Assembly: GCA_963709295.1 (NCBI GenBank)
Contig: CAVPVW010000005.1
Location: forward strand, 186,001-250,000
DNA length: 64,000 nucleotides
Source of the DNA: JBGPQJ01 sp963709295
GTDB taxonomy: Bacteria > Chloroflexota > Anaerolineae > Anaerolineales > Villigracilaceae
Reading direction: 5' to 3'
Shown here: positions 9,386-17,650 of the stretch, piece by piece
Layout: each line of letters begins with the position of its first letter
Numbering within the stretch: the first letter of the stretch is position 1
Notes under the pieces: generated by a model
Databases searched by the model: none
The model's input: the letters and a program-made list of their open reading frames with translations, nothing else
Told to the model about the DNA's origin: nothing
Translations under genes and position numbers: made by a program

Positions 9386-10654
9386 ATGAAGATTTTTCTG
9401 GATATGGTCGGTTGCCGCCTCAATCAAGCAGAAATCGAGCGGATGGCTGGCCAGTTTCGATCCCAGGGGCATGCCATTGTCCCTGAGGTTGGTGAGGCGG
9501 ACCTGGTCATCATCAACACCTGCACAGTTACAAGCCAGGCTGCGTCCGATTCGCGGCAAAAGATTCGGCAGGCAGCCAGGGCAGGCGCGAAGGATGTCAT
9601 TGTCACTGGATGCTGGTCCACTCTGCAACCAACCCAGGCATCAGGGCTTCCCGGTGTGACCCAGGTCATTCCCAATAATCAAAAAGATTACCTTGTTTCC
9701 GAGCTGCTTCTGGTACCCGAACACGGTTTCGATGTGGAACCGCTTGCCCGCGTGCCGTTGCCCGGTCCTCGCCAGCGCACCCGTGCCTTTATCAAGGTCC
9801 AGGACGGTTGTGACAATAACTGCACATTTTGCATCACCACCCTTGCGCGAGGGGAGAGTGTCTCGCGCGCCTCAAATGATGTACTGGTCGATATTCGCGC
9901 TGCCCTTCTTGGCGGGGCACAGGAAATCGTATTGACCGGCGTACACCTCGGTGCCTGGGGTCTTGATTTTGATTCCCGCTTGAGCACCCTGATCAAGCGA
10001 ATTCTTTCGGAGGTTGATATTCCCCGGCTGCGGCTTTCCTCCCTCGAACCCTGGGATCTCGATGATGAATTTTTCACATTATGGGAAGATCCGCGATTAT
10101 GTTCACACCTGCACCTGCCGATTCAATCCGGCAGCGTTTCCACGCTGAAGCGCATGCTGCGCAAGACTTCGCCGGATTCTTTCCGTGAGTTGGTCGCGGC
10201 GGCCCGGAAGAAGATTCCCGACGTTGCCATCACCACTGATGTAATGACAGGCTTTCCGGGCGAGACCAATGCTGAATTTGAAGAAACGCTAGAATTCATT
10301 CGGGAGATTGATTTTGCCGGCGGTCATGTCTTCTCCTACTCCGCCCGACCTGGCACGCCTGCTGCAAGGATGAAGGATCAAGTGCCTCACGAAATTAGAA
10401 AAGAGCGCAACCATCTCCTGCGGGATGTTTTTTCTGAATTGGCATTTTCCTATCAACACAAATTCATCGAACGGACTTTGCCTGTTCTGTGGGAATCGAC
10501 AACACGGGTTTCAGACTCAGGCTGGCAGTTGGAGGGATGGACAGGCAACTTTATTCGCGTTTCAGCGCTTTCGCCCGAACCTCGTTGGAACAAATTGGAT
10601 GATGTGAAATTAATCAACTTGACAAGCGAGGGGATAATAGGAGAGATCGTTTAG
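9386..10654 (+). CDS. mtaB: MiaB-like tRNA methylthiotransferase MtaB
   Basis: MtaB is a radical-SAM enzyme that converts t6A37 to ms2t6A in tRNAs reading ANN codons. Seen in order: the N-terminal UPF0004 domain with the cluster cysteines in VGCRLNQAE, NTCTVT and VTGCWS; the radical-SAM motif CDNNCTFC near residue 140; ATTDVMTGFPGE-type TIM-barrel strands (ITTDVMTGFPGETNAEFEET) and a C-terminal TRAM-like domain (VLWESTTRVSDSGWQLEGWT). The length of 422 residues fits. MiaB itself is unlikely because of the MtaB-type start (DMVGCRLNQAE) and the CDNNCTFC motif. Confidence 0.9.
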   Translation: MKIFLDMVGCRLNQAEIERMAGQFRSQGHAIVPEVGEADLVIINTCTVTSQAASDSRQKIRQAARAGAKDVIVTGCWSTLQPTQASGLPGVTQVIPNNQKDYLVSELLLVPEHGFDVEPLARVPLPGPRQRTRAFIKVQDGCDNNCTFCITTLARGESVSRASNDVLVDIRAALLGGAQEIVLTGVHLGAWGLDFDSRLSTLIKRILSEVDIPRLRLSSLEPWDLDDEFFTLWEDPRLCSHLHLPIQSGSVSTLKRMLRKTSPDSFRELVAAARKKIPDVAITTDVMTGFPGETNAEFEETLEFIREIDFAGGHVFSYSARPGTPAARMKDQVPHEIRKERNHLLRDVFSELAFSYQHKFIERTLPVLWESTTRVSDSGWQLEGWTGNFIRVSALSPEPRWNKLDDVKLINLTSEGIIGEIV

Positions 10655-10703
10655 GACTGGAGTAATTTGTTATCACCGATATTTGTTGGACTATGATTTA
10701 GAC

Positions 10704-11714
10704 ATGCAAGCTGCCAGGATTTACTCCCCTGCTGTCGTTGAATCCAATCCGCTTGTTATTGAGGAGCTGCCTGTTCCTCAGCCGGGAATCGGACAGGTGC
10801 GCATCAAAATATCCGTGTGCGGTGTATGCCATACAGATCTGCACATCGCAGAAGGTGATATCCACCCGCCACATCTCCCGATTACACCCGGGCATCAGGT
10901 TGTTGGGGTAATCGACGCCATCGGCAATTTTTCCGAAAGACTGCCGTCTCTCAAACTCGGACAAAGAGTGGGAGTCCCATGGAAGTACTCTACCTGCGGC
11001 AACTGTGAATTTTGCGTGCGAGGCGAGGAAAACTTATGTACATCCGCCCAGTTCACTGGGTTTCATGTCAACGGCGGTTTCGCGGAGTATATGCTCGCAG
11101 AGGCGCGTTCCGTGCTCCCTCTCCCTGGCGCGGTGAGCGACGAACAGGCTGCGCCGCTTTTGTGCGCTGGGATTGTTGGCTACCGTTCCTTAAAAAAAGC
11201 CGAAATCCAAGCCGGGGAGAAGGTCGGCCTGTTCGGATTCGGTGCCAGCGCCCACCTGTGCATCCAGGTGCTGCGACATTGGGATTGCCCCGTGTACGTG
11301 TTCACCCGGTCGAAGGCTCATCAGGATCATGCCCGGGAATTGGGAGCGGCCTGGGCAGGGGAGGCAGGCTCAAGTGGAGTCAGCACGCTAGACCGGGCAG
11401 TGATCTTTGCCCCTGTTGGCGAACTGGTACCTCTCGCGTTGGAAAAAATCCGCCCGGGCGGGACGATCGCCATCAACGCCATCCACATGAGCGATATCCC
11501 GTCTTTTCCTTACAAGACAATTTATGGCGAGCGAACACTTCGGTCAGTAGCCAATGCCACTTACCAGGATGGAGTTGAATTCCTGGATCTGGCAGTGAAG
11601 GCAGGGATCCAGTCGACAGTGAATACTTATCTGCTCAAGGATGCAAACCAAGCCTTGAGAGACCTGAAAGCCAGCACGTTTAACGGAGAGGCTGTGCTGG
11701 TGATAGGCACCTGA
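10704..11714 (+). CDS. Zinc-dependent medium-chain alcohol dehydrogenase
   Basis: An MDR-family oxidoreductase. Catalytic zinc ligands: Cys in VCGVCHTDLH and His in TPGHQVVG; structural zinc: the four Cys of CGNCEFCVRGEENLC. The nucleotide site reads GLFGFGASAHLCIQV, followed by YVFTRSKAHQDHARELGAAW. This pattern resembles NADP-linked AdhA/YahK-type primary alcohol or aldehyde reductases. Substrate unknown. The ATG at 10704 starts at the conserved MQAARIY; two upstream TTG codons are in frame but add only seven residues. Only 49 bp separate it from mtaB. Confidence 0.88.
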   Translation: MQAARIYSPAVVESNPLVIEELPVPQPGIGQVRIKISVCGVCHTDLHIAEGDIHPPHLPITPGHQVVGVIDAIGNFSERLPSLKLGQRVGVPWKYSTCGNCEFCVRGEENLCTSAQFTGFHVNGGFAEYMLAEARSVLPLPGAVSDEQAAPLLCAGIVGYRSLKKAEIQAGEKVGLFGFGASAHLCIQVLRHWDCPVYVFTRSKAHQDHARELGAAWAGEAGSSGVSTLDRAVIFAPVGELVPLALEKIRPGGTIAINAIHMSDIPSFPYKTIYGERTLRSVANATYQDGVEFLDLAVKAGIQSTVNTYLLKDANQALRDLKASTFNGEAVLVIGT

Positions 11715-11800
11715 TGATGATTTTTGTCACTTTGGGGAAATTAACCCCGGTTGTATAATGGATTTGCGAAATCCTTCACATTTCAAACGGGAGAGACACT

Positions 11801-12679
11801 ATGACAGCACAAATCATTGATGGAAAAGTAATCGCCCAGCAGGTAAGGGACAATGTTGCTGCGGAAGTAGCCAAACGCACGGCTGCAGGCAAGCCCAAAC
11901 CGACCCTGGCGACGGTGCTCGTGGGGGAGCGCGTGGATTCGGCGACGTACGTCCGTTCGAAAGGCAAGGCGTGCGAGGAATTGGGGATGGATTCCGTAAG
12001 CCGTCATGTACCTGAAAACATTTCCCAGGAAGAACTTGAAAAAGTGATCACGGACCTCAATGCGGATAAGACCGTTAACGGCATCCTTGTGCAGCTGCCC
12101 CTGCCTTCGCACTTGAACGAAGAGCGCGTTCTGCAGCTCATCAGTATTGAAAAAGACGTGGACGGTTTTTCACCCCTCAACATCGGGCGCCTTGCACAGA
12201 AAGGCCGCGAGCCGCTGTTCGTCCCCTGCACACCCTACGGGTGTATTTACCTGCTCGAGCAGGCTGGCGTCAAGATCGAAGGAGCCAATGCCGTGGTGCT
12301 AGGGCGTTCGAACATTGTCGGCATGCCTGCTGCGCTGCTTCTGATCGGCAAGAATGCCACAGTGACAGTATGCCACTCCCGCACGAAGGATCTGCCCGGC
12401 ACGGTCCGACAGGCGGATATCCTGATCGCCGCCATCGGCAAGACGGAGATGGTGCGCGGCGATTGGATCAAACCCGGCGCTGCGGTGATTGACGTGGGGA
12501 TCAATTCCAAGCCGGACGCCACCAAGAAGAGCGGCTACCGCCTGGTCGGCGATGTGAACTATGACGAGGCCAAGGAAGTGGCAGGGTTCATCACTCCCGT
12601 CCCGGGCGGTGTTGGTCCGATGACCATCGCCATGTTGATGAACAACACCCTGCGCGCGGCCAAGATCCAGCAGGATTAA
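11801..12679 (+). CDS. folD: Bifunctional methylenetetrahydrofolate dehydrogenase/cyclohydrolase FolD
   Basis: FolD interconverts 5,10-methylene-THF, methenyl-THF and 10-formyl-THF using NADP in the cytoplasm. Seen: LATVLVGERVDSATYVRSKGK carries the Tyr and catalytic Lys of the YxxxK motif; VQLPLPSHLNEERVL and the KDVDGFSPLNIG motif; the Rossmann fold VVLGRSNIVGMPAALLL; and the C-terminal PVPGGVGPMTIAMLMNNTL. Length (292) matches the family. GGGAGAG precedes the ATG; TATAAT at 11754-11759 is a probable -10. A terminator follows. Confidence 0.97.
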   Translation: MTAQIIDGKVIAQQVRDNVAAEVAKRTAAGKPKPTLATVLVGERVDSATYVRSKGKACEELGMDSVSRHVPENISQEELEKVITDLNADKTVNGILVQLPLPSHLNEERVLQLISIEKDVDGFSPLNIGRLAQKGREPLFVPCTPYGCIYLLEQAGVKIEGANAVVLGRSNIVGMPAALLLIGKNATVTVCHSRTKDLPGTVRQADILIAAIGKTEMVRGDWIKPGAAVIDVGINSKPDATKKSGYRLVGDVNYDEAKEVAGFITPVPGGVGPMTIAMLMNNTLRAAKIQQD

Positions 12680-12699
12680 TGGATTTTGCATAAAATCAA

Positions 12700-12727
12700 A
12701 TCCCGTCCGGAATTTCCTGGGCGGGAT
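12700..12727. terminator. Rho-independent terminator between convergent folD and ATP-grasp gene
   Basis: ATCCCGTCC and GGGCGGGAT pair around a 10-base loop, followed by ATTTATTT on the plus strand and preceded by an A-rich run serving the minus strand. Confidence 0.75.
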
Positions 12728-12733
12728 ATTTAT

Positions 12734-13630
12734 TTACATCTTTTTTCGTTGTAGGACCAATTCCGCTAATCCGTTTGCGATTAATTGCAATACCGTATCT
12801 GGCACGCCGTCCACCGCCTTCGACTTGGCACGCAGGTCGATGCTGTCGTTGATATAGTCCACGGCGATAAATTTGCCTTCGGGGGTTAGGGCAATCTCCG
12901 TGGAAAAAAGGTCAAGCCCGCTCAACCGGGCAATCACGCTGGTGATCTCCCGTAACTTTTCCAGTTCCAGTCGGGCTTCTTCGTAAGCAGTAACAGGAGC
13001 GGCGATGTGGGTGTCCGTCGCCCACCAGCAGGGATAAATCTTCCCGCCGCAATAGTAAACCCGAAACCAGGTCTCGCGTCCGTTAATTCTTTTTGTTGGG
13101 ACATGGGATTGCAGCAGATACTGCTGATCAGGCACTTCAATGCGCGTCTGAAGCACCTGATCCCATGTGGTTAGATTGAGCGCGACTCCTGCTCCTCCCC
13201 CGGCATAGGAGGGTTTCGCCACAAAGGGAGTCCCTAAAGGGGTAATATCCGCGGGATCCAGAAGTTGCTGATCCAAAAAAGACGGCAGGATAATCGTATA
13301 GGGAACATTGATGCCATTTTCAATTAACGTGTAATGGAATTTGTCCTTTTGTTCGGCTTTGAAAGCAACCTGCGGAGGGTTGATGTAATAAATGCTGTTG
13401 TCCTTTGCCCATTTCCGGATGGGGTCGAATCGAAGGTCGTCGTTTGCCCTGTCGAACAGCACTTCTGGTCTGATTTCCTGCGTCTGTAATTTTCGGATGG
13501 TCTGCAGCAGGGAATCCGGCTTGACCTGACAGAGCGTGATTCCACGAGAGTTGCAGGCGGTTTCAACCATCCGCACAAAATCACTGTCATATTCCCAATA
13601 CCATGAAAGACACAGGTCGATCTGCTTCAT
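12734..13630 (-). CDS. ATP-grasp fold protein of unknown substrate
   Basis: The N-terminal third (residues about 1-90) is a Rossmann-like pre-ATP-grasp region. The ATP-grasp domain shows FVAKPSYAGGGAGVALN (glycine-rich loop with the ATP-binding Lys) and, near the C-terminus, FSTEIALTPEGKFIAVDYIN, the position of the Mg-binding acidic residues. Such enzymes ligate a carboxylate to an amine or thiol; nothing here fixes the substrate. The ATG at 13630 (MKQIDLCLSWYW) is preferred; an in-frame upstream TTG at 13669 would add 13 residues. It stands alone between folD and the RNHCP gene. Confidence 0.7.
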   Translation of the reverse strand: MKQIDLCLSWYWEYDSDFVRMVETACNSRGITLCQVKPDSLLQTIRKLQTQEIRPEVLFDRANDDLRFDPIRKWAKDNSIYYINPPQVAFKAEQKDKFHYTLIENGINVPYTIILPSFLDQQLLDPADITPLGTPFVAKPSYAGGGAGVALNLTTWDQVLQTRIEVPDQQYLLQSHVPTKRINGRETWFRVYYCGGKIYPCWWATDTHIAAPVTAYEEARLELEKLREITSVIARLSGLDLFSTEIALTPEGKFIAVDYINDSIDLRAKSKAVDGVPDTVLQLIANGLAELVLQRKKM

Positions 13631-13739
13631 GTTGTGATTATAAGGTTCAAGTGAGACCAAAGTCAACAAATAAGGAACTCTAAATGTGAAACTCCAAAAA
13701 ACACCCGGAGATGGGTTTCACCGTCCCCGAGTGGCAGAC

Positions 13740-14219
13740 CTAACACCGTCCGAGAAGCTGGACTTGAAGAATTGGACGGTCCTTCGGTGTCAGCAGGTCG
13801 ATGCTATCGTGTTTGAGCAAGAATCCATCCATCGATTTCATGCTGCAGGAGGATTCAAAGATCTCCAAAAGAACCTCCACATTATCGTCTGCAGCGATCC
13901 TGTTGATGGATATTTTTCCGCAGCCCTCGCACTGGTGAACCAACATGATTTCCCCCCGATGTTCGCCGGAGTATTTTTTGGAAGTCCTTTTTAGAGTGAG
14001 CGCCAAGGGCTGCATCCTGGCCTTGCAGGCGGATAAGCGGTCTCCAGCTTTGAACAAATCGAGATGCCGGGAAGACAGGCAATATGGGCAGTGGTTGCGG
14101 TGATGAACACCGGAAAGCAGTCCTTCTGACGAAACGGAATTTCGGCAGTTCATGCAGATGAAATCGCCAAACGAATTGAGCCTTTGGAGTGCGTGCTTGT
14201 GAAGGGGCCGCATACTCAT
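13740..14219 (-). CDS. RNHCP-domain zinc-binding protein
   Basis: The sequence contains the name-giving motif HRNHCPYCLSSRHLD near residue 42, an upstream Cys pair (FICMNCRNSV) and a downstream C-terminal pair (HQCEGCGKIS), so a small zinc-ribbon protein is likely. The ATG overlaps the stop of rsgA (ATGA), so the two are translationally coupled, which suggests a ribosome- or RNA-related role (inference). At 159 residues it is longer than the core domain of roughly 90; the extra C-terminal stretch is not recognised. Confidence 0.85.
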   Translation of the reverse strand: MSMRPLHKHALQRLNSFGDFICMNCRNSVSSEGLLSGVHHRNHCPYCLSSRHLDLFKAGDRLSACKARMQPLALTLKRTSKKYSGEHRGEIMLVHQCEGCGKISINRIAADDNVEVLLEIFESSCSMKSMDGFLLKHDSIDLLTPKDRPILQVQLLGRC

Positions 14220-15202
14220 GGCGATACCCTCAGTTTAACGTAGCTCTGGTAACGATAAGGGCTGATGGTCCCATCGACAACCGCCTTACGGACGGCGCAT
14301 CCGGGTTCCTCATCGTGACTGCAATCGAGTCCGAATTTACATGTTCCGATCAGCGGACGCATTTCAGGGAAAAACTGATCGAGGCTGTCGTTGTCGGCAT
14401 CCCACAAGCCAAATTCCCGCATACCCGGAGTATCGACTATCGCGCCGCCACCGTTGAGCGGAAACATCTCAAGGTGAGTGGTCGTATGAAGTCCCTTGCC
14501 CTGTTCGCCCCGGCTGACCGCCTTGACTCGCAAACCGAGTCCCGGTTGGATGGCATTGAGCAGTGATGTTTTTCCTACGCCGGACTTGCCAACCAATACG
14601 GAAATTTTCCCTTGAAGTGCTTGCGTTATTTCCTCGAGCCCTTCTTCGGTCACGGAACTGACGCAAAGAACACGGTAGCCGATCTTTTGATAGGAATTGA
14701 CCACTTCATCAATTTCCCGCCGGTCAGGCAATAGATCGACCTTGGTGATGCAAATCAGCGACGGCAATCCGGAGGCCTCCGCCGAGACCAGATATCGATC
14801 CAGCAGATGCCATTTAGGCGTCGGGCTGGCGGCTGCAAAAACCGGCACAACCTGGTCGGCATTCGAGACGATGACCTGTTCGAAAACGCGCTGCCCCGGA
14901 GTGGTTGCGGGACGCGATAGTTTATTCCGCCTCGGCAGGATTTCGGTGATCATGCCGCTGCTATCGCCTGCGTCCGTGAAGATCACCGAATCGCCGATGG
15001 CGACCGGGTCCACATGCTCGATTTCCCGGACTTGTTGCACCCTGTGCCTCAGTGAACTGGGGTCCGCGGTGGGGTAGATTAATTGTTTACGAAGGCGCGA
15101 TGAGAGGACGCAAACGATATCGCGTTCTTCGGTGTGGACCGTGTAATGTCCAAGATTTTTTCGGAAGACGACACCCTGGCCGCTTCCATCGTAAGTATTC
15201 AT
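14216..15202 (-). CDS. rsgA: Ribosome small-subunit-dependent GTPase RsgA
   Basis: RsgA is a circularly permuted GTPase that assists late 30S maturation. Seen: N-terminal OB fold (VVFRKNLGHYTVHTEERDIV), G4 ITKVDLLP, G5-like VSSVTEE, the Walker A GKSGVGKTSLLNAI, G3 DTPGMREFGLW, and the C-terminal zinc finger with GTCKFGLDCSHDEEPGC. Length 328 is normal. The ATG at 15202 has CAGGA upstream. A 90-codon open frame with a better Shine-Dalgarno (start 15359) overlaps this start in another frame and might be a leader peptide. The RNHCP gene follows with a four-base overlap. Confidence 0.95.
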   Translation of the reverse strand: MNTYDGSGQGVVFRKNLGHYTVHTEERDIVCVLSSRLRKQLIYPTADPSSLRHRVQQVREIEHVDPVAIGDSVIFTDAGDSSGMITEILPRRNKLSRPATTPGQRVFEQVIVSNADQVVPVFAAASPTPKWHLLDRYLVSAEASGLPSLICITKVDLLPDRREIDEVVNSYQKIGYRVLCVSSVTEEGLEEITQALQGKISVLVGKSGVGKTSLLNAIQPGLGLRVKAVSRGEQGKGLHTTTHLEMFPLNGGGAIVDTPGMREFGLWDADNDSLDQFFPEMRPLIGTCKFGLDCSHDEEPGCAVRKAVVDGTISPYRYQSYVKLRVSP

Positions 15203-15380
15203 TGTATAGTGTTCCTGTAAGCGGACCTCGAGCCTGAACGTTGACGAGCCGAGGTGCGCAGAAAAAAATCAAATTTTGAACAACGCCATGCCCATCCACA
15301 TGGAACTGGACGGGGTTATGAATCGAGAGATGTTCAGAGGGTTTTACTTGTGCCGACATGCAATGCTCCTTTCATGGATA

Positions 15381-15412
15381 AAAAAACCAGCCAGGGATAA
15401 ATCCGTGGCTGG
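15381..15412 (-). terminator. Rho-independent terminator or attenuator upstream of rsgA
   Basis: On the minus strand CCAGCCA, a 12-base loop and TGGCTGG are followed by TTTTTT. It lies about 90 bp after the terminator of the mini-gene and about 180 bp before rsgA, so it may act as a second terminator or as an attenuator in the rsgA leader. Confidence 0.6.
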
Positions 15413-15499
15413 CAGAAATTCTCAGAAGGCTGTGTTGGCCTGCAAACCGGAATTTTACAAGCTGCGGGGACCAACAGGTCAGCGATTCGCGATGGAATC

Positions 15500-15529
15500 A
15501 AAAAGCCACGGGGCATGCGCACCCGTGGC
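15500..15529 (-). terminator. Rho-independent terminator of the 23-codon mini-gene
   Basis: On the minus strand GCCACGGG and CCCGTGGC form a perfect 8-bp GC-rich stem followed by TTTTT, about 20 bases after the mini-gene stop codon. Confidence 0.8.
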
Positions 15530-15550
15530 CGTTATTCAGGAAGCAAATAT

Positions 15551-15622
15551 CTATCCTTCTAACTCAAGGCGTGCACATGCAACTTGGATTTGGACAAGCA
15601 CCGATGCTGAATTATTGAACAT
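15551..15622 (-). CDS. Candidate 23-residue peptide gene in its own transcription unit
   Basis: An ATG at 15622 opens 23 codons ending in TAG at 15551. The peptide begins MFNNSASVLVQIQV and ends ARLELEG, with one Cys and no clear membrane segment. Support is contextual: AAAGGAGG six bases before the ATG, a near-consensus promoter (TTGACA, 17 bp, TAAACT) about 40 bp upstream, and a strong terminator 20 bp after the stop. The transcript of about 155 nt could alternatively be a small RNA with a fortuitous frame. I do not recognise the peptide. It is convergent with nothing and sits between the KimA-like permease and rsgA, all on the minus strand. Confidence 0.5.
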   Translation of the reverse strand: MFNNSASVLVQIQVACARLELEG

Positions 15623-15663
15623 GAACACGCCTCCTTTCCTTATTGATTGATTAATACTCCGAG

Positions 15664-15692
15664 AGTTTACCAGCCTGAGTTTGGGCTGTCAA
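15664..15692 (-). promoter_or_regulatory. Strong sigma-70-type promoter of the mini-gene
   Basis: Minus strand TTGACA (15692-15687), 17-bp spacer, TAAACT (15669-15664). Confidence 0.65.
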
Positions 15693-15722
15693 GATTGATT
15701 TATCGAATCGAAATTGCCTGCA

Positions 15723-17558
15723 TCATTTTCGGAGGTGGAAAGGCACTTCGATTATGGCGCGTGTATAACCAAATTTTCTCCTGTTGTAAAGCAAGGCAAG
15801 TCTCATCAACGTGGCGGTTTGGTTATGTAACAAATGGTGCCACCACTTCACAGGGACAAATTCTGGCAGGAGGACGGTCGCCAATTCACCGTCGTTATGT
15901 TCTCTATCCGTTTCATCGAGATAATCCAGCAGGGGACCGATCAGCGAACGATAAGGCGAGGGAACCACGACCAATGGAACATCCTGTCCCCACTCCTGCC
16001 AGGCTTTCCTGACTTTTTCCGTCAGTTCAGGGTTGGTTTCCACGTACACGGCAGTCACCTGTGCAGAAATGGAACGGGCGTAAAGGACAGCATTGATCAC
16101 TCCGCGGTGAACGCCTGAGATGGGGATGACAATGCGCGGGTCGGGAGGCGGTTTGAGGGAGGGCGGAAGCCCGTGCAGGGTCAATTCACTGGCGACTTCG
16201 TTGTAATGATGCTTGATTTTCCGGAAGACAACGACCAGCAGCGGAATGAGAAAAATGACAATCCAGGCGCCGTCGCGGAATTTATTGACCGCGATAATCA
16301 GCAGAGCAACCAGGGTGGTAGCTGCACCAAGGCCGTTGATGAATGCCTTAAGTTGCCAATGCCGACCGCGCTCCCGGAACCAGTGGGCGACCATTCCAGC
16401 TTGGGAGAGTGTGAATGCCAAAAAAGCGCCGACCGCGAAAAGTGGTACGAGCGCATGGCTGTCTCCCTGGAAAGCAAGGATCAAGATCCCTGTGAGCAGG
16501 GCGAGGATCATAATTCCGTTTGAAAAGACCAGCCGGTCTCCAAGATGGACAAACTGGTTCGGCAGGTAGCGATCGTGAGCGAGGACTGAGGCAAGCCGGG
16601 GGAAACCGTTATAACTCGTATTGGCTGCCACAGAGAGAATGAGTAGGGTGGCAATCTGAACGAGATAATAAAGCGGACCTGTTCCTAATATTCTCCGGGC
16701 CAGGGCTGAAAGGATGGTTTCGTTAGTCCCGGTGACAACGCCCAAATAAACGGTTAAGCCGATGGTGCCCGCAAAAAGAATTCCCATCAGCACGCCCATG
16801 ACATTTAATGTTTTTTGGGCATTTCGGGTGGACGGCGGCTTGAACGCCGGAATGCCGTTGCTAATGGCTTCCACACCTGTCAGGGCGGTGCAGCCCGAAG
16901 CAAAGGTGTGGAGCAAAAGTACTACTGTCACCGGCACGAGAGGGGAGGGAGCCGTGGTGGCCAAGTCACCAGGTCCATCCATACCTGCGACGTAGAGTCC
17001 ATAGGCGATCATGACGAGGTAACAACCCAGAAACAGGTAAACAGGAATTGCCATTGCCGTTCCCGCTTCGCGGACGCCGCGCAAGTTGGCAAGCGTTATC
17101 ACCAGCAGGATGACCAGCGAAACTGCCACACGATAATCCCATAGCTGCGGGAATGCGGAAGTGAGGGCGGCCACTCCTGCAGTCAGGCTGACTGCTGCGG
17201 TTAACACATAATCGATGAGCAGGGCGGCCCCAGCGATGAGCCCCAGTGTGCTGCCAAGGTTTTCGTGTGCCACCGTGTAGGACCCGCCGCCGTTTGGATA
17301 GGTCGGGATGGTCTGGTTGTAAGATAAGGTGACGATTGCCAGCAGCCCGACAATCACCAACGCAATCGGCCAGGAATAAACCAGACCGGCTGCGCCAGCT
17401 ACGACAAGACCAAGATATATTTCCTGATTGGCATAAGCGATTGAGGAAAGCGCATCGGGCGAGAACGCTGCCAGCGCGCGAATTTTGTTCAGCCGTTCAG
17501 TTTCCAAATCTCGTGTGGGGAGCGGCGGACCCATCAGTAAATCACGCAATGTATGCAT
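15723..17558 (-). CDS. APC-superfamily permease, KimA-like potassium/amino-acid transporter
   Basis: Twelve hydrophobic segments occupy residues 30-450, starting with FSPDALSSIAYANQEIYLGL, the glycine-rich unwound-helix region typical of APC carriers. A soluble C-terminal domain (about 460-611, beginning IVIPISGVHRGVINAVLYAR) has the universal-stress-like strand order seen in KimA/YdaO-type potassium importers. Length and architecture fit KimA better than amino-acid permeases, but substrate cannot be proven by eye. The gene follows the propeller lipoprotein with a 92-bp gap; no c-di-AMP riboswitch of the kind found before some kimA genes could be seen. Confidence 0.8.
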   Translation of the reverse strand: MHTLRDLLMGPPLPTRDLETERLNKIRALAAFSPDALSSIAYANQEIYLGLVVAGAAGLVYSWPIALVIVGLLAIVTLSYNQTIPTYPNGGGSYTVAHENLGSTLGLIAGAALLIDYVLTAAVSLTAGVAALTSAFPQLWDYRVAVSLVILLVITLANLRGVREAGTAMAIPVYLFLGCYLVMIAYGLYVAGMDGPGDLATTAPSPLVPVTVVLLLHTFASGCTALTGVEAISNGIPAFKPPSTRNAQKTLNVMGVLMGILFAGTIGLTVYLGVVTGTNETILSALARRILGTGPLYYLVQIATLLILSVAANTSYNGFPRLASVLAHDRYLPNQFVHLGDRLVFSNGIMILALLTGILILAFQGDSHALVPLFAVGAFLAFTLSQAGMVAHWFRERGRHWQLKAFINGLGAATTLVALLIIAVNKFRDGAWIVIFLIPLLVVVFRKIKHHYNEVASELTLHGLPPSLKPPPDPRIVIPISGVHRGVINAVLYARSISAQVTAVYVETNPELTEKVRKAWQEWGQDVPLVVVPSPYRSLIGPLLDYLDETDREHNDGELATVLLPEFVPVKWWHHLLHNQTATLMRLALLYNRRKFGYTRAIIEVPFHLRK

Positions 17559-17650
17559 AATGAATTTTGGGCTTCATTATCCTAGCCCTAACCTGTGAAA
17601 AAGGCAAGAGCTAGTACGCTATGCCATATTATCAGGAAAGCTTAGGTTGA

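Noticed and set aside
15087..15359. 90-codon minus-strand frame with a good Shine-Dalgarno overlapping the rsgA start
   Set aside because: The second half lies inside rsgA in another frame and no family is recognisable. It is mentioned as a possible leader peptide but not annotated as a gene.
17559..17650. Possible c-di-AMP (ydaO-type) riboswitch before the KimA-like permease
   Set aside because: The gap is only 92 bp and shows none of the conserved stems; too short for the known motif.
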